Below are positions 48,305 through 59,400 of a stretch of DNA of 64,000 bases, piece by piece. Position numbers and translations under genes: made by a program. The notes beneath the pieces are model-generated. The model was not told where the DNA came from and did not search any database. It saw only the letters and a list, made by a program, of their open reading frames with translations. The stretch comes from Ischnura elegans. Taxonomy: Eukaryota > Arthropoda > Insecta > Odonata > Coenagrionidae. The DNA is taken from positions 48,457,111-48,521,110 of the forward strand of contig NC_060247.1 of NCBI RefSeq assembly GCF_921293095.1, read 5' to 3'. Each line of letters begins with the position of its first letter. Positions within the stretch are counted from its first letter, which is position 1.

Positions 48305-48799
48305 GATGAAAAACGGGAGTTTGCAATGGGAGAATGCCCTCATAAATGCGTGGAGGGAGATGAAATGTGCAGTGTGGCTTTTCGAAGGGAAGAGAGCGTT
48401 CGGAATGGGAATATTGGGTTAAGTGTTGTGGGGAGAATGGTGGGAGGGCGGCGGAAAAGCGTTTTGCATGACTGTGTTTGGACTGCAGCCAATTTCATCC
48501 CAACGCTCCGATCGAGAAATGTCCACGAGCAAGCGTTTCCAGTGAAAAACGAGAGTTCGATTTTTAAGCTTTTCACTTGTAAACAAGTAGGTAGCTTCCT
48601 GTATAAATGTCATCAAACGTATGCTTAAGTAAATACGACATTGATTATATATTTTTCATCGTTTCAGGCGATGAAAATAATTTATAAAAATATAAAAAAA
48701 CAAATATTCATATTCCTAACGGTCTCTTCCCTTCGAAAAGCCACACTACACATCACATCTCCCCCAACGCATTCTCCCATTTCAACTCCCGTTTTTCAT
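48305..48799. repeat. Inverted repeat with ~80-90-bp arms
   Basis: GATGAAAAACGGGAGTTTGC to TTCGAAGGGAAGAG (48305-48396) is present as its reverse complement at 48722-48799, separated by about 325 bp. The left arm is about 14 bases longer in its middle. This could be a fold-back element or two inverted copies of a dispersed repeat. The right arm borders the tandem array that follows. Confidence 0.7.
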
Positions 48800-49540
48800 A
48801 ACTGTACTGAGAAAGCTCATGTCACAGGAGAATTACTCAAAGTTGTGAAATTTGAATTGAAACATTGATATTATTTTCTGAGCTCATATTCTCCGAAATT
48901 CTCAGATGTTGGATGTCATTCGGCATCAATTATCTTTGTATTTTTCACCGCTTCAGGAGATGATGCCGTGACTGTAAAAAATTATGTCACAGGAGAATAA
49001 ATATAAGCTGCTACAATTTAATTGGAAAATGGATATTTTTATCAAAGCTCCTGTATTTCCAAAATATGTGCGAGTGTAAATCTAGTGTTAATTACATATT
49101 TTTCACCGCATTAAGAGATGATGCCGATACTGAAAAAGTTTATGTTACAGGAGAATAAGTGAAATTTGTTAAATTTGAATTGGAAACCGGATATTTTCAT
49201 CAAATCTCACGTTCTCCGAAACTGTGCTGGAGTAAATAAGGTGATAATTAACATCGTTTGCCGCTTCTCACGTTGGTTGCACTGTTTTAAAAACTTGTAT
49301 TTTAGGAAAATTTTTCAAAAGTCGTAAATTTGAACTTGAAAATGAAAATTTGTACCTTCATAGCTCATATTCTTCGGAACTTATAACGCTTAAGTAAAAC
49401 GGTGTTGGTTTATATATTTTCGGCGCTTCAAGCGTTGATGTCACTACTATGAAAACTTCCATTAGAGGTATATTAGTGAAAGTTTTCAAATTTGAAATGA
49501 AAAATGGAGATTATTTAATGCCTCAGTTGATACTATCTTG
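48800..49540. repeat. Degenerate ~160-bp tandem array
   Basis: TTTTTCACCGCTTCAGGAGATG (about 48946), TTTTTCACCGCATTAAGAGATG (about 49107), a GTTTGCCGCTTCTCACG variant (about 49255) and TTTTCGGCGCTTCAAGCG (about 49418) start successive units of about 147-163 bp. Other phase markers are CACAGGAGAAT and AAATTTGAATTGAAA. A related word, TTTTTCATCGTTTCAGGCGATG, at 48652 suggests an extra unit left of the inverted-repeat arm. Confidence 0.75.
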
Positions 49541-51248
49541 GCAAGAAAATCAGAATATGTTGAATTTTGAGCAGATGTTGGCTATTGAGCAGATGTTGTT
49601 TAAGAAATGGTTCTATGCGGGTAAATTAACGAAATTTCCGCCTTTCCTTTTGTATCAAATTTTTAAATGCCAAGTAAAGGGAGAATGTTACGGTAAAAGA
49701 TGCCCCTCAGGGATTTTCTAACATATTTAATATCCTTGGTTTTGCTGATCTCCTTTCACCTGTGAAATTTATGCTGGAAGTAAGATGCAGTGAATCGTTA
49801 ATGGGCGGTTTAGTTAGAATATTGGCCGCTCAAGAAGACACTGGGAAATAAATGTGTAGAATGAAGAGCGAAGAGTGGTAAAGGCCAATATCATTCGCCA
49901 ATAGTGATTAATATTTGTCATTCGATAAAAATATAGCCTTTTTCCATGTGTGTGAGGTGATATTCTTCGGTTAGCCCTTTTGATTTACATGGCTTGACTA
50001 AGCGATCGTTTTCATCTGCAGTCATAGGCAATAAGTGCACCCGATACCAATTATAGAGTTTTGAATGTGAAATTATGAGTTGTTTTTAAATGTACATTAG
50101 GTGAGTTTTTTTAATTTTAAGAAAAAGTTGCAAATTAAGCTTCCAACATTGAATTCATAGATTTGATTTTACCGTACAGAGGAAATATTCTCAAAATCGG
50201 TCTCCATTCCCGTTAAGGTTCAACTATATGCATTTCGAATTCCAGTCTGATATTTAATGCTATACATTGTGTGAATTAAATATTAATTTGCTCTATTAGA
50301 TCATATTCATACTCGTTGCTCAAATTAATTTTTTGCGTGATAACGTTAAATGGATTTAACCATTCTCGAGGGTTAAAAAAATTTGAACAAATGGAAATTC
50401 GTGATAATTTATAATGCTGAATTTATTTATTTTCAAAAGATTCCTATGGCGCATGCGCAAGGATTCTCGCGGAATATTATAATCTTCATCTGCTTTTAGT
50501 TATACCGCATAGGTGGTTTCTCCATGATATTTTCAATTTCGTTTGCTAAATTATGAATTGCAAGTGAAAGCAAACTGGTAATTATTATGTAACTGAAGGA
50601 ATTTCCGCATTTAAGTGCATCAAATGTGATTGGCCATTTATTTCCGTCTCATTAAAATTTTTACGAGAAAAGTGAAACAGTTTTTATGGAATAGGAGAAA
50701 ACAGTGATAGTTCCTGCCAAAAAAAGTCTCCATGAATACAATTTGAACTCAATGGAAATGTGGAAGCTATTTGAGGATGGCAAATATTTTTTATTTAATG
50801 CTACGAGAATATGAAAAAATGACGTACTTCAATGGAAACTGGACTCGATTCTCTAACCCAAACATGGTACATTCTTTAATGAAAATCTACTGTAAATGCA
50901 CTCTATTTGGAACATATTAATATACTCAGATGAGTAGCAGTAGAAGTATAATGTCTTAATTTTGAATCTGTAACAGTTATTTTTGCACTCTCAGGTAAAA
51001 TGTGAATATTCGCAGAAACCTTTTTCTTTTTTTAAATAAATTACTTAAGGTTTCACTTCGATGAAGATTTTGATATTCAAAGCGAAAACTTCTGATCGCA
51101 CTCTAATTAAATGATGAACAGCTCATAATGAATGCGGGAAAAAGGAAATTAGTATTGTTAGTAGAAAAATGTCGCAATGAAACAAGCATGCTACAGGTAT
51201 AGTGGGAAGCCTCTGAAATGAAATAGCCCTTGCAGCATCTTTTTGTGC
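49541..51248. other. AT-rich intronic DNA
   Basis: No supported gene, RNA or element was found. Confidence 0.45.
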
Positions 51249-51391
51249 ATATCGATACCTCCGCCGCATAAACGCTCAACAATCGCCCACCGAATCAAAT
51301 CCGCTCATCTAGTACTATAAGGGTTATCTAGATGAGCGGATTCTATTCGGTGGGCGATTGTTGAGCTTTTATGCAGTGGAGGTATCGATAT
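51249..51391. repeat. Near-perfect hairpin, 64-bp arms
   Basis: ATATCGATACCTCCGCCGCA to GCTCATCTAG (51249-51312) is followed by a 15-nt loop and the reverse complement (51328-51391) with only a few mismatches. Only TTTTTGT-like words flank both ends, so a target duplication is uncertain. No hammerhead words are seen. High arm identity implies a recent origin. Confidence 0.85.
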
Positions 51392-51915
51392 TTTTTGTTT
51401 ATCCTTCTGATTTTCGCATGAATGAATGAGAAAGCTTTCCTCTATATAAATATGGCTTTGGACATCTTTCCTTAACTCATGAAAATCCATCGCATCGGTG
51501 TGAAATCTATTCTAGGCACCTGCACACCCGTTGACATTTGGACTGTTACACGCGGGTTATTTCGAAAGATGCATTCTCTCTTAAACATAGATTCGTCGAG
51601 ATCTGCTTAGTTTTAATCATGGGGAAGAACACGCGGAACGAACTGGTGAATGTCTGATTTGCATAATAGCGCACGATTTATTGCGTTCCGCCGGAGCGGC
51701 CGTTGCTTGTTGGCTATTCCGCCGCCTTCGCTTCCGACCTCTCCCTTTCTTTCTTCCTCTCTCTCTCCCTCTGCTCCATCTCTTGAAAGAATATTAATAC
51801 TTTATTTTCATCGGAAGAGTGCGCTGCGTGTACGCGTCTGATACCCAACCTTTCACCTCTTTCAAAGGTCTCTAACGTCCTCTCTGCCCTACGTAATTTG
51901 TAAAATATCTTCATG

Positions 51916-52249
51916 TTGTTGAGCAGCGGTTCCCTACCGGTGGTACTCGTACACCTTGGGGGTACGCGAAGAACCATTCGGGGATACGCCGAAAATAATC
52001 GGTAATGGCGGACGCCGAGAACTATGTATCTCTCAATCAGGCAAAATGTTCACATATTACATGGTGTATTAAAACAAAGTTTCTAGTTATACAATTCTTT
52101 ATAGCTTCTAGTCTCACCTACCCGTAGTGAAATTATGTAAAAAATGTGCGCGTTACAATTTTGGGGGTACAATATTAGGTATATACAATTAGTTATATAC
52201 ATATAGAGGGGTACGGGAGGATAAAAGGTTGGGAACTGCTGTTGTAGAG
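51916..52249. mobile_element. hAT-like MITE, 318 bp, with 8-bp target duplication
   Basis: The element runs 51924-52241. Left terminus CAGCGGTTCCCTACC and inverted right terminus CAGCAGTTCCCAACC are hAT-type terminal repeats. The flanks TTGTTGAG (51916-51923) and TTGTAGAG (52242-52249) are an 8-bp duplication with one mismatch. Internal palindromic words such as GGTACTCGTACACCTTGGGG and GGGGGTACGCG add subterminal structure. No transposase is encoded. Confidence 0.85.
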
Positions 52250-52308
52250 TAGTAAGTAATAGTAGCTGGCTGACTTGGTGGAAATCCTTAATCGTAGGAG
52301 TTGAAGCA

Positions 52309-52500
52309 ATAAAAACTTTGCTTTTTCGGCATTGTAATTTATTTTTCCGGCTATGGTTTCGTTAAAGTGTAACATTTTCAAGGTCTTTTCCACAATTTTA
52401 AGTATACCGGGACTAACCACAGTGATAACTTGTATGGGAGTCACCCATAATGCACAAATTGTGCGAAAAGTCCACAGAGAAAAAAAAACGGGGCAGTCAT
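52309..52500 (-). mobile_element. Retroposon-like copy with hammerhead-type word, inverted to 53880-53985
   Basis: The minus strand of 52309-52395 reads ACCTTGAAAATGTTAC, ACGAAACCATAGCC and GCAAAGTTTTT, matching 53910-53975 on the plus strand. To the right it merges into the repeat shared with 36550-36625 and a TCCACAGAGAAAAAAAA block. The GAAACCATGGTC word is mutated here. Confidence 0.65.
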
Positions 52501-53251
52501 GGGACTGGCCGACAGAAGTGAAAACTGAAATAATTATCACCCATTTATTTTTTATATAGATTTAATATTATTAAAGAACTAATTTTTCCAGTAATACTCA
52601 TTTTTCAGCAAAAATTGAAATAATTTTTTCAGCAAACTGTTTATTATTAAATATATATTAAAAATACGATGTGTATGAATAGAAAGTGACATCATTTATG
52701 TATTAAAATATAATATGCTTTTATTTCTTTTATTTAATATGCTTTAAACCTATAATAGGGTGGTTTCCTATTATTTTTTTATTGCCTAAATCGAAAGATT
52801 ATTACTCCTGGAGTACGTATTTCACGCTTTTAGATTTTTAAATGACGATATCTATTTTTCGCGATCAAATGAAAAGTGAAAATTTTCAAGCGCGCGAAAA
52901 CGCGACGCGTAAGTAGGAATGAAGGGAAAAAGTCCGTACGACGCATTTCTGGTTCCCCCTCCCGCCTGGTAGGTGACCTTGATCGAGGCTCTGAGCGCTG
53001 ATAGGACGCAGGATACTAACGGGTAGCTGAGTACCTTCCTGTCTGGTAGCGCATGACTTAAAAAAGGTTTATTAATACCTTATCAAACGAAGAAAACTTT
53101 CCGACCTTAGTCAGTTTTAATAGGTGATTATTAAGACATGTTTCCCTGAGCTCTGTGACTCAGGCATGCATTGGTAGCCTCTGACGATGCATAACTCCTA
53201 TCCTCTCGTGTAGAAACTAGGTCCCTGTGACGTCACGTGGAGTGGAATCGC

Positions 53252-53422
53252 ATGGGCGCCAATCTGGCCTTTTTCAAATGAGGATAAAATTTGACCCTTG
53301 CCATTCGTCTAAACCGGTATTTCAAAAACCAAATAATTTGTGTATTATGAATGCACTACTGGTGGGTAACGAATCGCCATCAATGCCTTTTGTTTTCTTT
53401 GATGAAGGAAACTATCCTATTG
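53252..53422. repeat. Dispersed repeat, copy 2
   Basis: Matches bases 1-171 in the same orientation. The sequence upstream (GTGACGTCACGTGGAGTGG) is probably part of the same family, but the first copy is cut by the window edge. Confidence 0.85.
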
Positions 53423-53859
53423 TTCACTATGCACATAAAAGAAACTGCCTTAAATTGTACTGACCTGTATTTTTATAGCGTGTACACTCTTCTGCACGTT
53501 CATGCACGAGATCTTTATATTTAATGAACTTATACAATATGCACTATAGATTTTTATTTTCAATTTTAATACAAAAAGACTTTAACAGTCTATATATTAA
53601 CAATATATTAACAAAGTGTATAAATTAATCTCTCTTAAAAGTCTACAAAATAATACGCACTGTATAGAAAAAGTACATATGTACAGTATAGAACTAGAAG
53701 CAGACAGATGCCAGTATTCAGTATGTAAAAGTATAGCGGTGTCGGGTCGGTGACGCTCACGCGAATTCTATGCTTGTTCCCCATCCCGCAAAAGTGCTTA
53801 ACGCCGCTAAAGAAGTTTTCACTTCAAAAATCATTCGCCTTGACCAGGACCCTGGTAAA

Positions 53860-54000
53860 TTTTTTTCTCTGATTTTTTTCTCTGTGGATTTTTCGCAAAG
53901 TCTTTTCCACACCTTGAAAATGTTACGCGATAACGAAACCATGGTCGGACAAAATAAATCACCGTATGGAAATAGCAAAGTTTTTATTCATTCAATCCTG
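53860..54000 (+). mobile_element. Retroposon-like copy with hammerhead 3'-core word
   Basis: TTTTTTTCTCTGTGGATTTT leads into TTTTCCACACCTTGAAAATG, TTACGCGATAACGAAAC, CATGGTCGG (GAAACCATGGTC at 53935-53946) and GCAAAGTTTTTATTCATTCA. CCTTGAAAA is a degenerate CUGANGA, GTTA/TAAC forms a 4-bp stem II, and GAAACCATGGTC supplies helix III and the cleavage triplet. It is the inverted partner of 52309-52395 and shares its end with element C. Confidence 0.55.
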
Positions 54001-56346
54001 TTGTAGGAAAAAAAGGAAAGATAACCGATCAGAGGGAAGAAAAAATAGCTAGGGCGGTCCTTAAGTTATTCACCGTTTCCTTAGGTTGCTTAAATATCAT
54101 CAACGCACGCATGTTCCCATATTATTATTGGTACCATATTGAGGGATGTCGAAAATGCGATCGCCATGTCGTAATTTTGTTATGGCCGGGAGTGGGGGGA
54201 CCTTTCCCTCATACCCACCTCTTCCCGCAATTCCAGGAAAAATAAAATAGACGGTAATCATCAAAGTGCCTCTTCAAAACTTATTTCATTAGCTCAAGAA
54301 GCAATGTTTAAAGACGTTAGAAGTTCCATCTACAACCATATGCGAGAGAAGTCATCGCGGAGAGGTATTAATACCACGAAGGCGTCACAGAAAATAGTAA
54401 AAAGTCTCTCCCGCAAAAAAAACAGCGACCATAATCCGCTCATGGCCATGGCAACGCTTCAGTTTGATGCCGAGATTTCGGGGTACTTGTACAGTCACTT
54501 TCAAAAGTCGGTCCACATACCCGGCGCAGCCGTCTCCGTTATTCTCCGAAGTCGACCTTCGCGTATTGCTTACGCGTTCCTTGTCTACTCGGGATCGATT
54601 TGACTTGATCGGTTTGTGCAAATGGTGTAAAGTGACTACTTTTACCCTCACCAAGAGGCTCAAGCATGATTTCAGAGGTAAGGAGCCCCCGTGAACCCTC
54701 CCTCCCCCGCAGCCAAACGCTTCCACCGTCGAAGAAAGAGGAGAAGAATTTAAGGTTTTTTTCCGGCCAGTGATCCATCGCGCGAGGAAGAGAGTGGAAC
54801 ATATGAGTAGTTTGGTTAAACTTAAACTGTACATTTATTACATATAAAATATTCTGAACATTTCGAGCATTATACTCCAATATTTTTTCTTCTTATCGTT
54901 TTCTGAGAGAAAAGTAAATGCTCATGTATACGCCAGTTTTAATATTGTTGTTTGCGTCACCGTTACCATCCATGCTCGCGTTCACCCGTGTCGGCGGCGA
55001 AGGACTTTCATTCATTTTTCAATATTTATAAGTGGAATAGCAATTACTCCCTAAGTTTAAGTTTATACATGTGGTGCCTACATTTTGAATACCGCAACTT
55101 ATTCCCATCCTATATATAGACAATAAGAAGTATTTTAATTTTTTACGTGGTAAAAACTACCAATAAGGCAATTTTTTCATGAGGGAAGATTATTTTTCCA
55201 TTATATTTTTCAGATCGGATTGCCTTGTAAGATAATGATCGAAATATGATCGAAAGTTGGATATTCCGGCCTGTACATACATGTCGAAGACCACGGTCGA
55301 AACATCACCAAAATTGCTACATGTGATTGTAATTTGCCTCTTTGGTCCCAACACCTGTCAAATTGCCGAACTTTTTTGGGTAGCTGCTATGTCCGAAATC
55401 GTAAATATTTAAAGGATGAGAATATTTGTTCTTTTGATTGCCTCTTCATTGTTTTTAAGTTTCCTTTAATTAATTCTTCCGATGTTTCCTTAATTATGGA
55501 AAATGTAATTATATTAACTATAAATACATTCGAACTTTCGATGAACTTCAAAATGTGGGTTAATTACTTACTGATACCTGGAACATACTAAGATTCATTT
55601 AAATATTTGCTTGGGGAAATATTAGTAACGACTGGAATAAATATCATACCAAAGTAAACATAATAATTTATGCGCTTATAAGGATTTTTGATTTCTTGTG
55701 TGATGAGACACGTAGAAAAATGTAGGATAATATTTATACCAAGAAAATGCTATTGAATTATGAATGCGCACATCGGAGTGTCTAATTTACTTAAAAATAG
55801 AGCAATATGCATCGATGGTGTTTGGTAATAATATGTTAAAGCGATAATCTATAAGTTTATTTTGTAGGCAACTTTTAGAACACCCTTTCAGACATGAATT
55901 CCGATTTTCGTTTCTTCTTTACATGTGCATTGAGGCGCTGATACATCTCGGTATTTTTGAGTACAAAGCAGACTACTCAGACCATTTATCTCACAATACA
56001 ATCAGGGTGGGTATTGCGTTACTGAGAACGTATGCTTCGCCTTGTGTTCTGGCACTGAGAGTCAGGGAAGTCGGGAAGAATTTCGGAATAGTGAAGAATG
56101 CCTCGGTAGGACTTATGCGGACGCTGAGTGTAAGTCAAACTGTCCCTTCAAGGCACAGAAGTCATAGGCAACACCCGAGGTTCGAGCTCGGCGGAAAACG
56201 TAGTTGCTCGCGCTAGCCGTGGGGACCGTCTTTTGAAAGTGACTGTACCTCTGATCGTCTATGAACCGATGTCCAAAATCCAGATTGTGTATTCGTGATA
56301 TCTTGCTTCCCGCCATTTCTCAACTTCTCCTTTTTCTCCTTCGCAG
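54001..56346. other. Last part of intron 1, unassigned
   Basis: No bounded element was seen. The final 40 bases (CTTCTCCTTTTTCTCCTTCG) are the polypyrimidine tract of the acceptor at 56345-56346. Confidence 0.5.
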
Positions 56347-56440
56347 GTCGCGGCGACTTCGTCGGTGGGATTGACAATGAAGCGCTCGACTTCAGCCAGC
56401 TCGAGGACTTCATCAACGACGATGACAACGCCGCTAACAA
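56347..56440 (+). CDS. Myrf: Second coding exon of candidate MYRF-type transcription factor gene
   Basis: This is a 94-bp exon with a strong pyrimidine-rich AG acceptor and a consensus AA/GTGAGT donor. Joined to exon 1 in phase it encodes GRGDFVGG, then IDNEALDFSQLEDFIN, then DDDNAANK. The frame is open and starkly more codon-like and GC-rich than its flanks. The motif D-x-S-x-L-E-[DE]-[FY]-I aligns with the acidic N-terminal segment of vertebrate MYRF (there D-T-S-I-L-E-E-Y-I). MYRF-family precursors sit in the endoplasmic reticulum membrane, trimerise, self-cleave and release an Ndt80-like DNA-binding fragment to the nucleus. None of those domains is in this window, so the name rests on a short motif and could be wrong. 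The exon ends in phase 2, so more coding exons must follow to the right. Confidence 0.65.
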
Positions 56441-59400
56441 GTGAGTACGCACCGGCCGAACACGTGTACCTCATTATGCACGCCGCTCCGAAGCCTTAAG
56501 GGGGACGACTCTAGCATGCACTCTTGTCGCGCCTTATTAGCGATTGGAAAAGGGTAGTTCTCTGATACCCCATGGATTCAAGGTTGGTCCTTTTGGGTAC
56601 CTTAGCCGATCACTCTATGAGCTACTTCAACACTAAGTGACTAGAATATTACCTTATCGTACTGAAAAAATACAACTATTGGTAGTAATCGTCGTGTCAT
56701 TCATGATCGAAGAGAGAAAAGATCTTCTTGGGTGGTAATAATGACGTATTATCAGCTAGCCGCACATATCGGAATCATACTGTGAGTCCATTAATTTAAA
56801 TAATGGACCAGCTACAGTAGAGCCTCATTCAGGCCATGCCCATGATCCCAACCATGGTCATCAGCACGACGCATGGTGGGCTGAAAACGTAATAAAGTGA
56901 ATATTCCAATAGCCTCAGCAGATAATTAATCTGTACGGTTTTTCCAGATAACTTAAAACCGCTGCTCTTCACAAAGATTTGTCACGTTTTCATTCCTGTG
57001 TCTAGACAATGGCGAATTTATATGGCAATTGGCTTCCGATTCATTGATTGCGAGTCATTTGTGAGTACCTACTGTCATGCTAATATCCTCCCTCGAAAAG
57101 CGTCATTTATTAAGTTGTGCCGCCTATTTTTTGATTCCATCCCACTCTACGAACCCTATACGACCGTGGTCCCAGCAAAACTATCAACACTTAAATGCCA
57201 TTTTTCAACGAGCCAGTAGGAGACTACATCATTCCCGAAAAAAATTTCCGGCTCTTAAAACATTAGGTATAAAAGATTGCCTATGCAGTTACAGTTAAAT
57301 GAATACCAAAGCAATCTAAATCCGCGGTATCGAGTGATCACAATATGTATTCGCATGTAATCATAGTGTTCCGTGGAAATTTTTAATTTAATCATTTTTT
57401 AAACGCTGGAAATTGTTGTGATCAATTGGTATATTTGCTAATGAAAATAATTAACTTTTGGTATATAATTGAAGTATATTTGCTAAATATTACCCCATTT
57501 TCATATCTTTCACGAAAAATTTTCTGGCAACGTCCATATGTGCTGTAGTTTTCTTAATTGTAGCGATCCCTCCCATTTTCTTAATTGTAGCGATCATTGG
57601 GTTACATTAATTATTTTGTTCTTCTATAGTCATCGATAGTTCTTAAATGGTATTTTAGGTATATATTCCGTTCCGCTTGTGTATGAGAATGCATTCCAAT
57701 TAGTTGTGGATGGAGCCCTATAGTTTAATTTTCCTAGGGAACTCTAGGGTTTTCTGAGACGATCCCCTGGTATAGACTCACAGTATTCAATGCTGATACT
57801 TCCTGCTTGCGTAGTACGCGTCATAATGGCCATTCAAGGGGATCAGATACCTCTTCGCACATAAAAAGTTGAGTTGGCTACTTTCTATAGGGACTATTTT
57901 GTTGTTACTTTGTGTTAGTAACTGAAACATGAGTTGAAAAATGTTACAGCAATCATGGTGGGTAGAAAATTCATTGGCCATTCTTTTTTATATCTTCAAT
58001 TAGTTATTCACATGTTGGAACTCGTTCTGTACACTATTAAAAGCACAACGTGTGAGAATGTGTTGTTAATTAAGCATTTTCAATAGAAAAATCACTCGAA
58101 TTATAAGTAGAAAAGTATCAAAAATAAGATTATTTGTGGATTGTAAATATGGCTTAAATTTTTCATCAAATATACCTGAAAATATATTTAACGCCAGATG
58201 TATTGGATATTATGACATCTATTTGAAAATAACCATAATCAGGACCGCTATAGGAATGTACTACGACAGCAAACAGAAAAAAATACCGAGTAGAAGATTA
58301 TAAGCTATATTATCGTTAACAATCGGTAGAAAAAACAGCTGTTAAAAATTATGAAAAGAATATCACTGTTATTTCCTATTCAAACAAACTCCGGGAATAA
58401 AAGAACTCCGGCTATGATAGGAAGAAAATTGCGAAAAATCCCAGCGCCGTGAATCCAACGACGCGACATCATTAGTAATAATTTCTGAACTTTTAAGGCT
58501 TCAATACCCAACAAAATCTGAAAACCTAAAAGCCTATTGATAAAGTTTTTCTTCCGATGCATCTAAACATCCATTTTTCTTCTCATTGTATCCGATGACA
58601 AGAGTAAAACCGGTGGAAAGAAGTGGTAAAATTGCAATCCGTTTCATATCTTGAACAACCCAGAGCGGCTTGAAATTATCGATGGTAGATGGCTATATGA
58701 TTGTATATGGTACACATGTGAGATTTTAAAATTAGTAGTTGGTGATCAATATACATCAGATTTGTCTCCCAGCGAAAGCAAATGTAATCTTACATGCGGA
58801 CCACGTTTTTCGTTTTTGATATCAGAAATATTCTTCTAAAACTTATTTTACTTTCTCACCAACCACTTTGAAATTTTCAATAATTTAAGAGGCCGTCGGC
58901 AGTTATTTTCTTATTTTTAACAAAATGTGGTTTTTATAAAAATGTTATTTATATATTTTTATATTATTCTCATTCGATATGGTCGCTGATTACCGAATGG
59001 AGGCCCATGCTTTCTAACATGTGCATAAAAATGAATTTACTGACCGCTTCTTACGGACTTATTCTGTCTGTCTGTCTTCTGACTTATTCTTATTTGGGGC
59101 TACCTCATCGATTAAAATATGAAATAGACCATGGAATCAATATAAATGCAAATTTCGCAATATTGATGACGCAGGAAGAGAGCATGATCGCATCTTCGAG
59201 AGCAGCGATTGATCGCATTAGCATTGCGTTACTCCCAAGGTTCCAGTTGACGGCACGTGAAGATTGCAAAGATCTTCCGACCGCTTAAAGCCATGTGATA
59301 AGTCTACTGTATTTTGCGATGCAACAAAATTTTACTCATCATCGTAAGTATTTCGTTGCAGTTAACTCAGCTGTATTATTTTCATTTTGACTCATTTTTT

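Larger units (their letters stand above)
6333..56346 (+). other. ~50-kb first intron of the candidate Myrf gene
   Basis: The interval between the two supported coding exons holds no other exon I can defend. It is filled with repeats, fold-back elements, MITEs, LINE and SINE relics, and several GC-rich islands annotated separately. Long first introns of transcription-factor genes commonly carry regulatory DNA; that role here is inference. The intron call rests on phase compatibility and on the good acceptor (TTTTTCTCCTTCGCAG) at its end. Confidence 0.5.

Noticed and set aside
54385-54834. 149-codon minus-strand ORF
   Set aside because: Overlapped by open frames on the other strand; no domain, no splice or promoter context.
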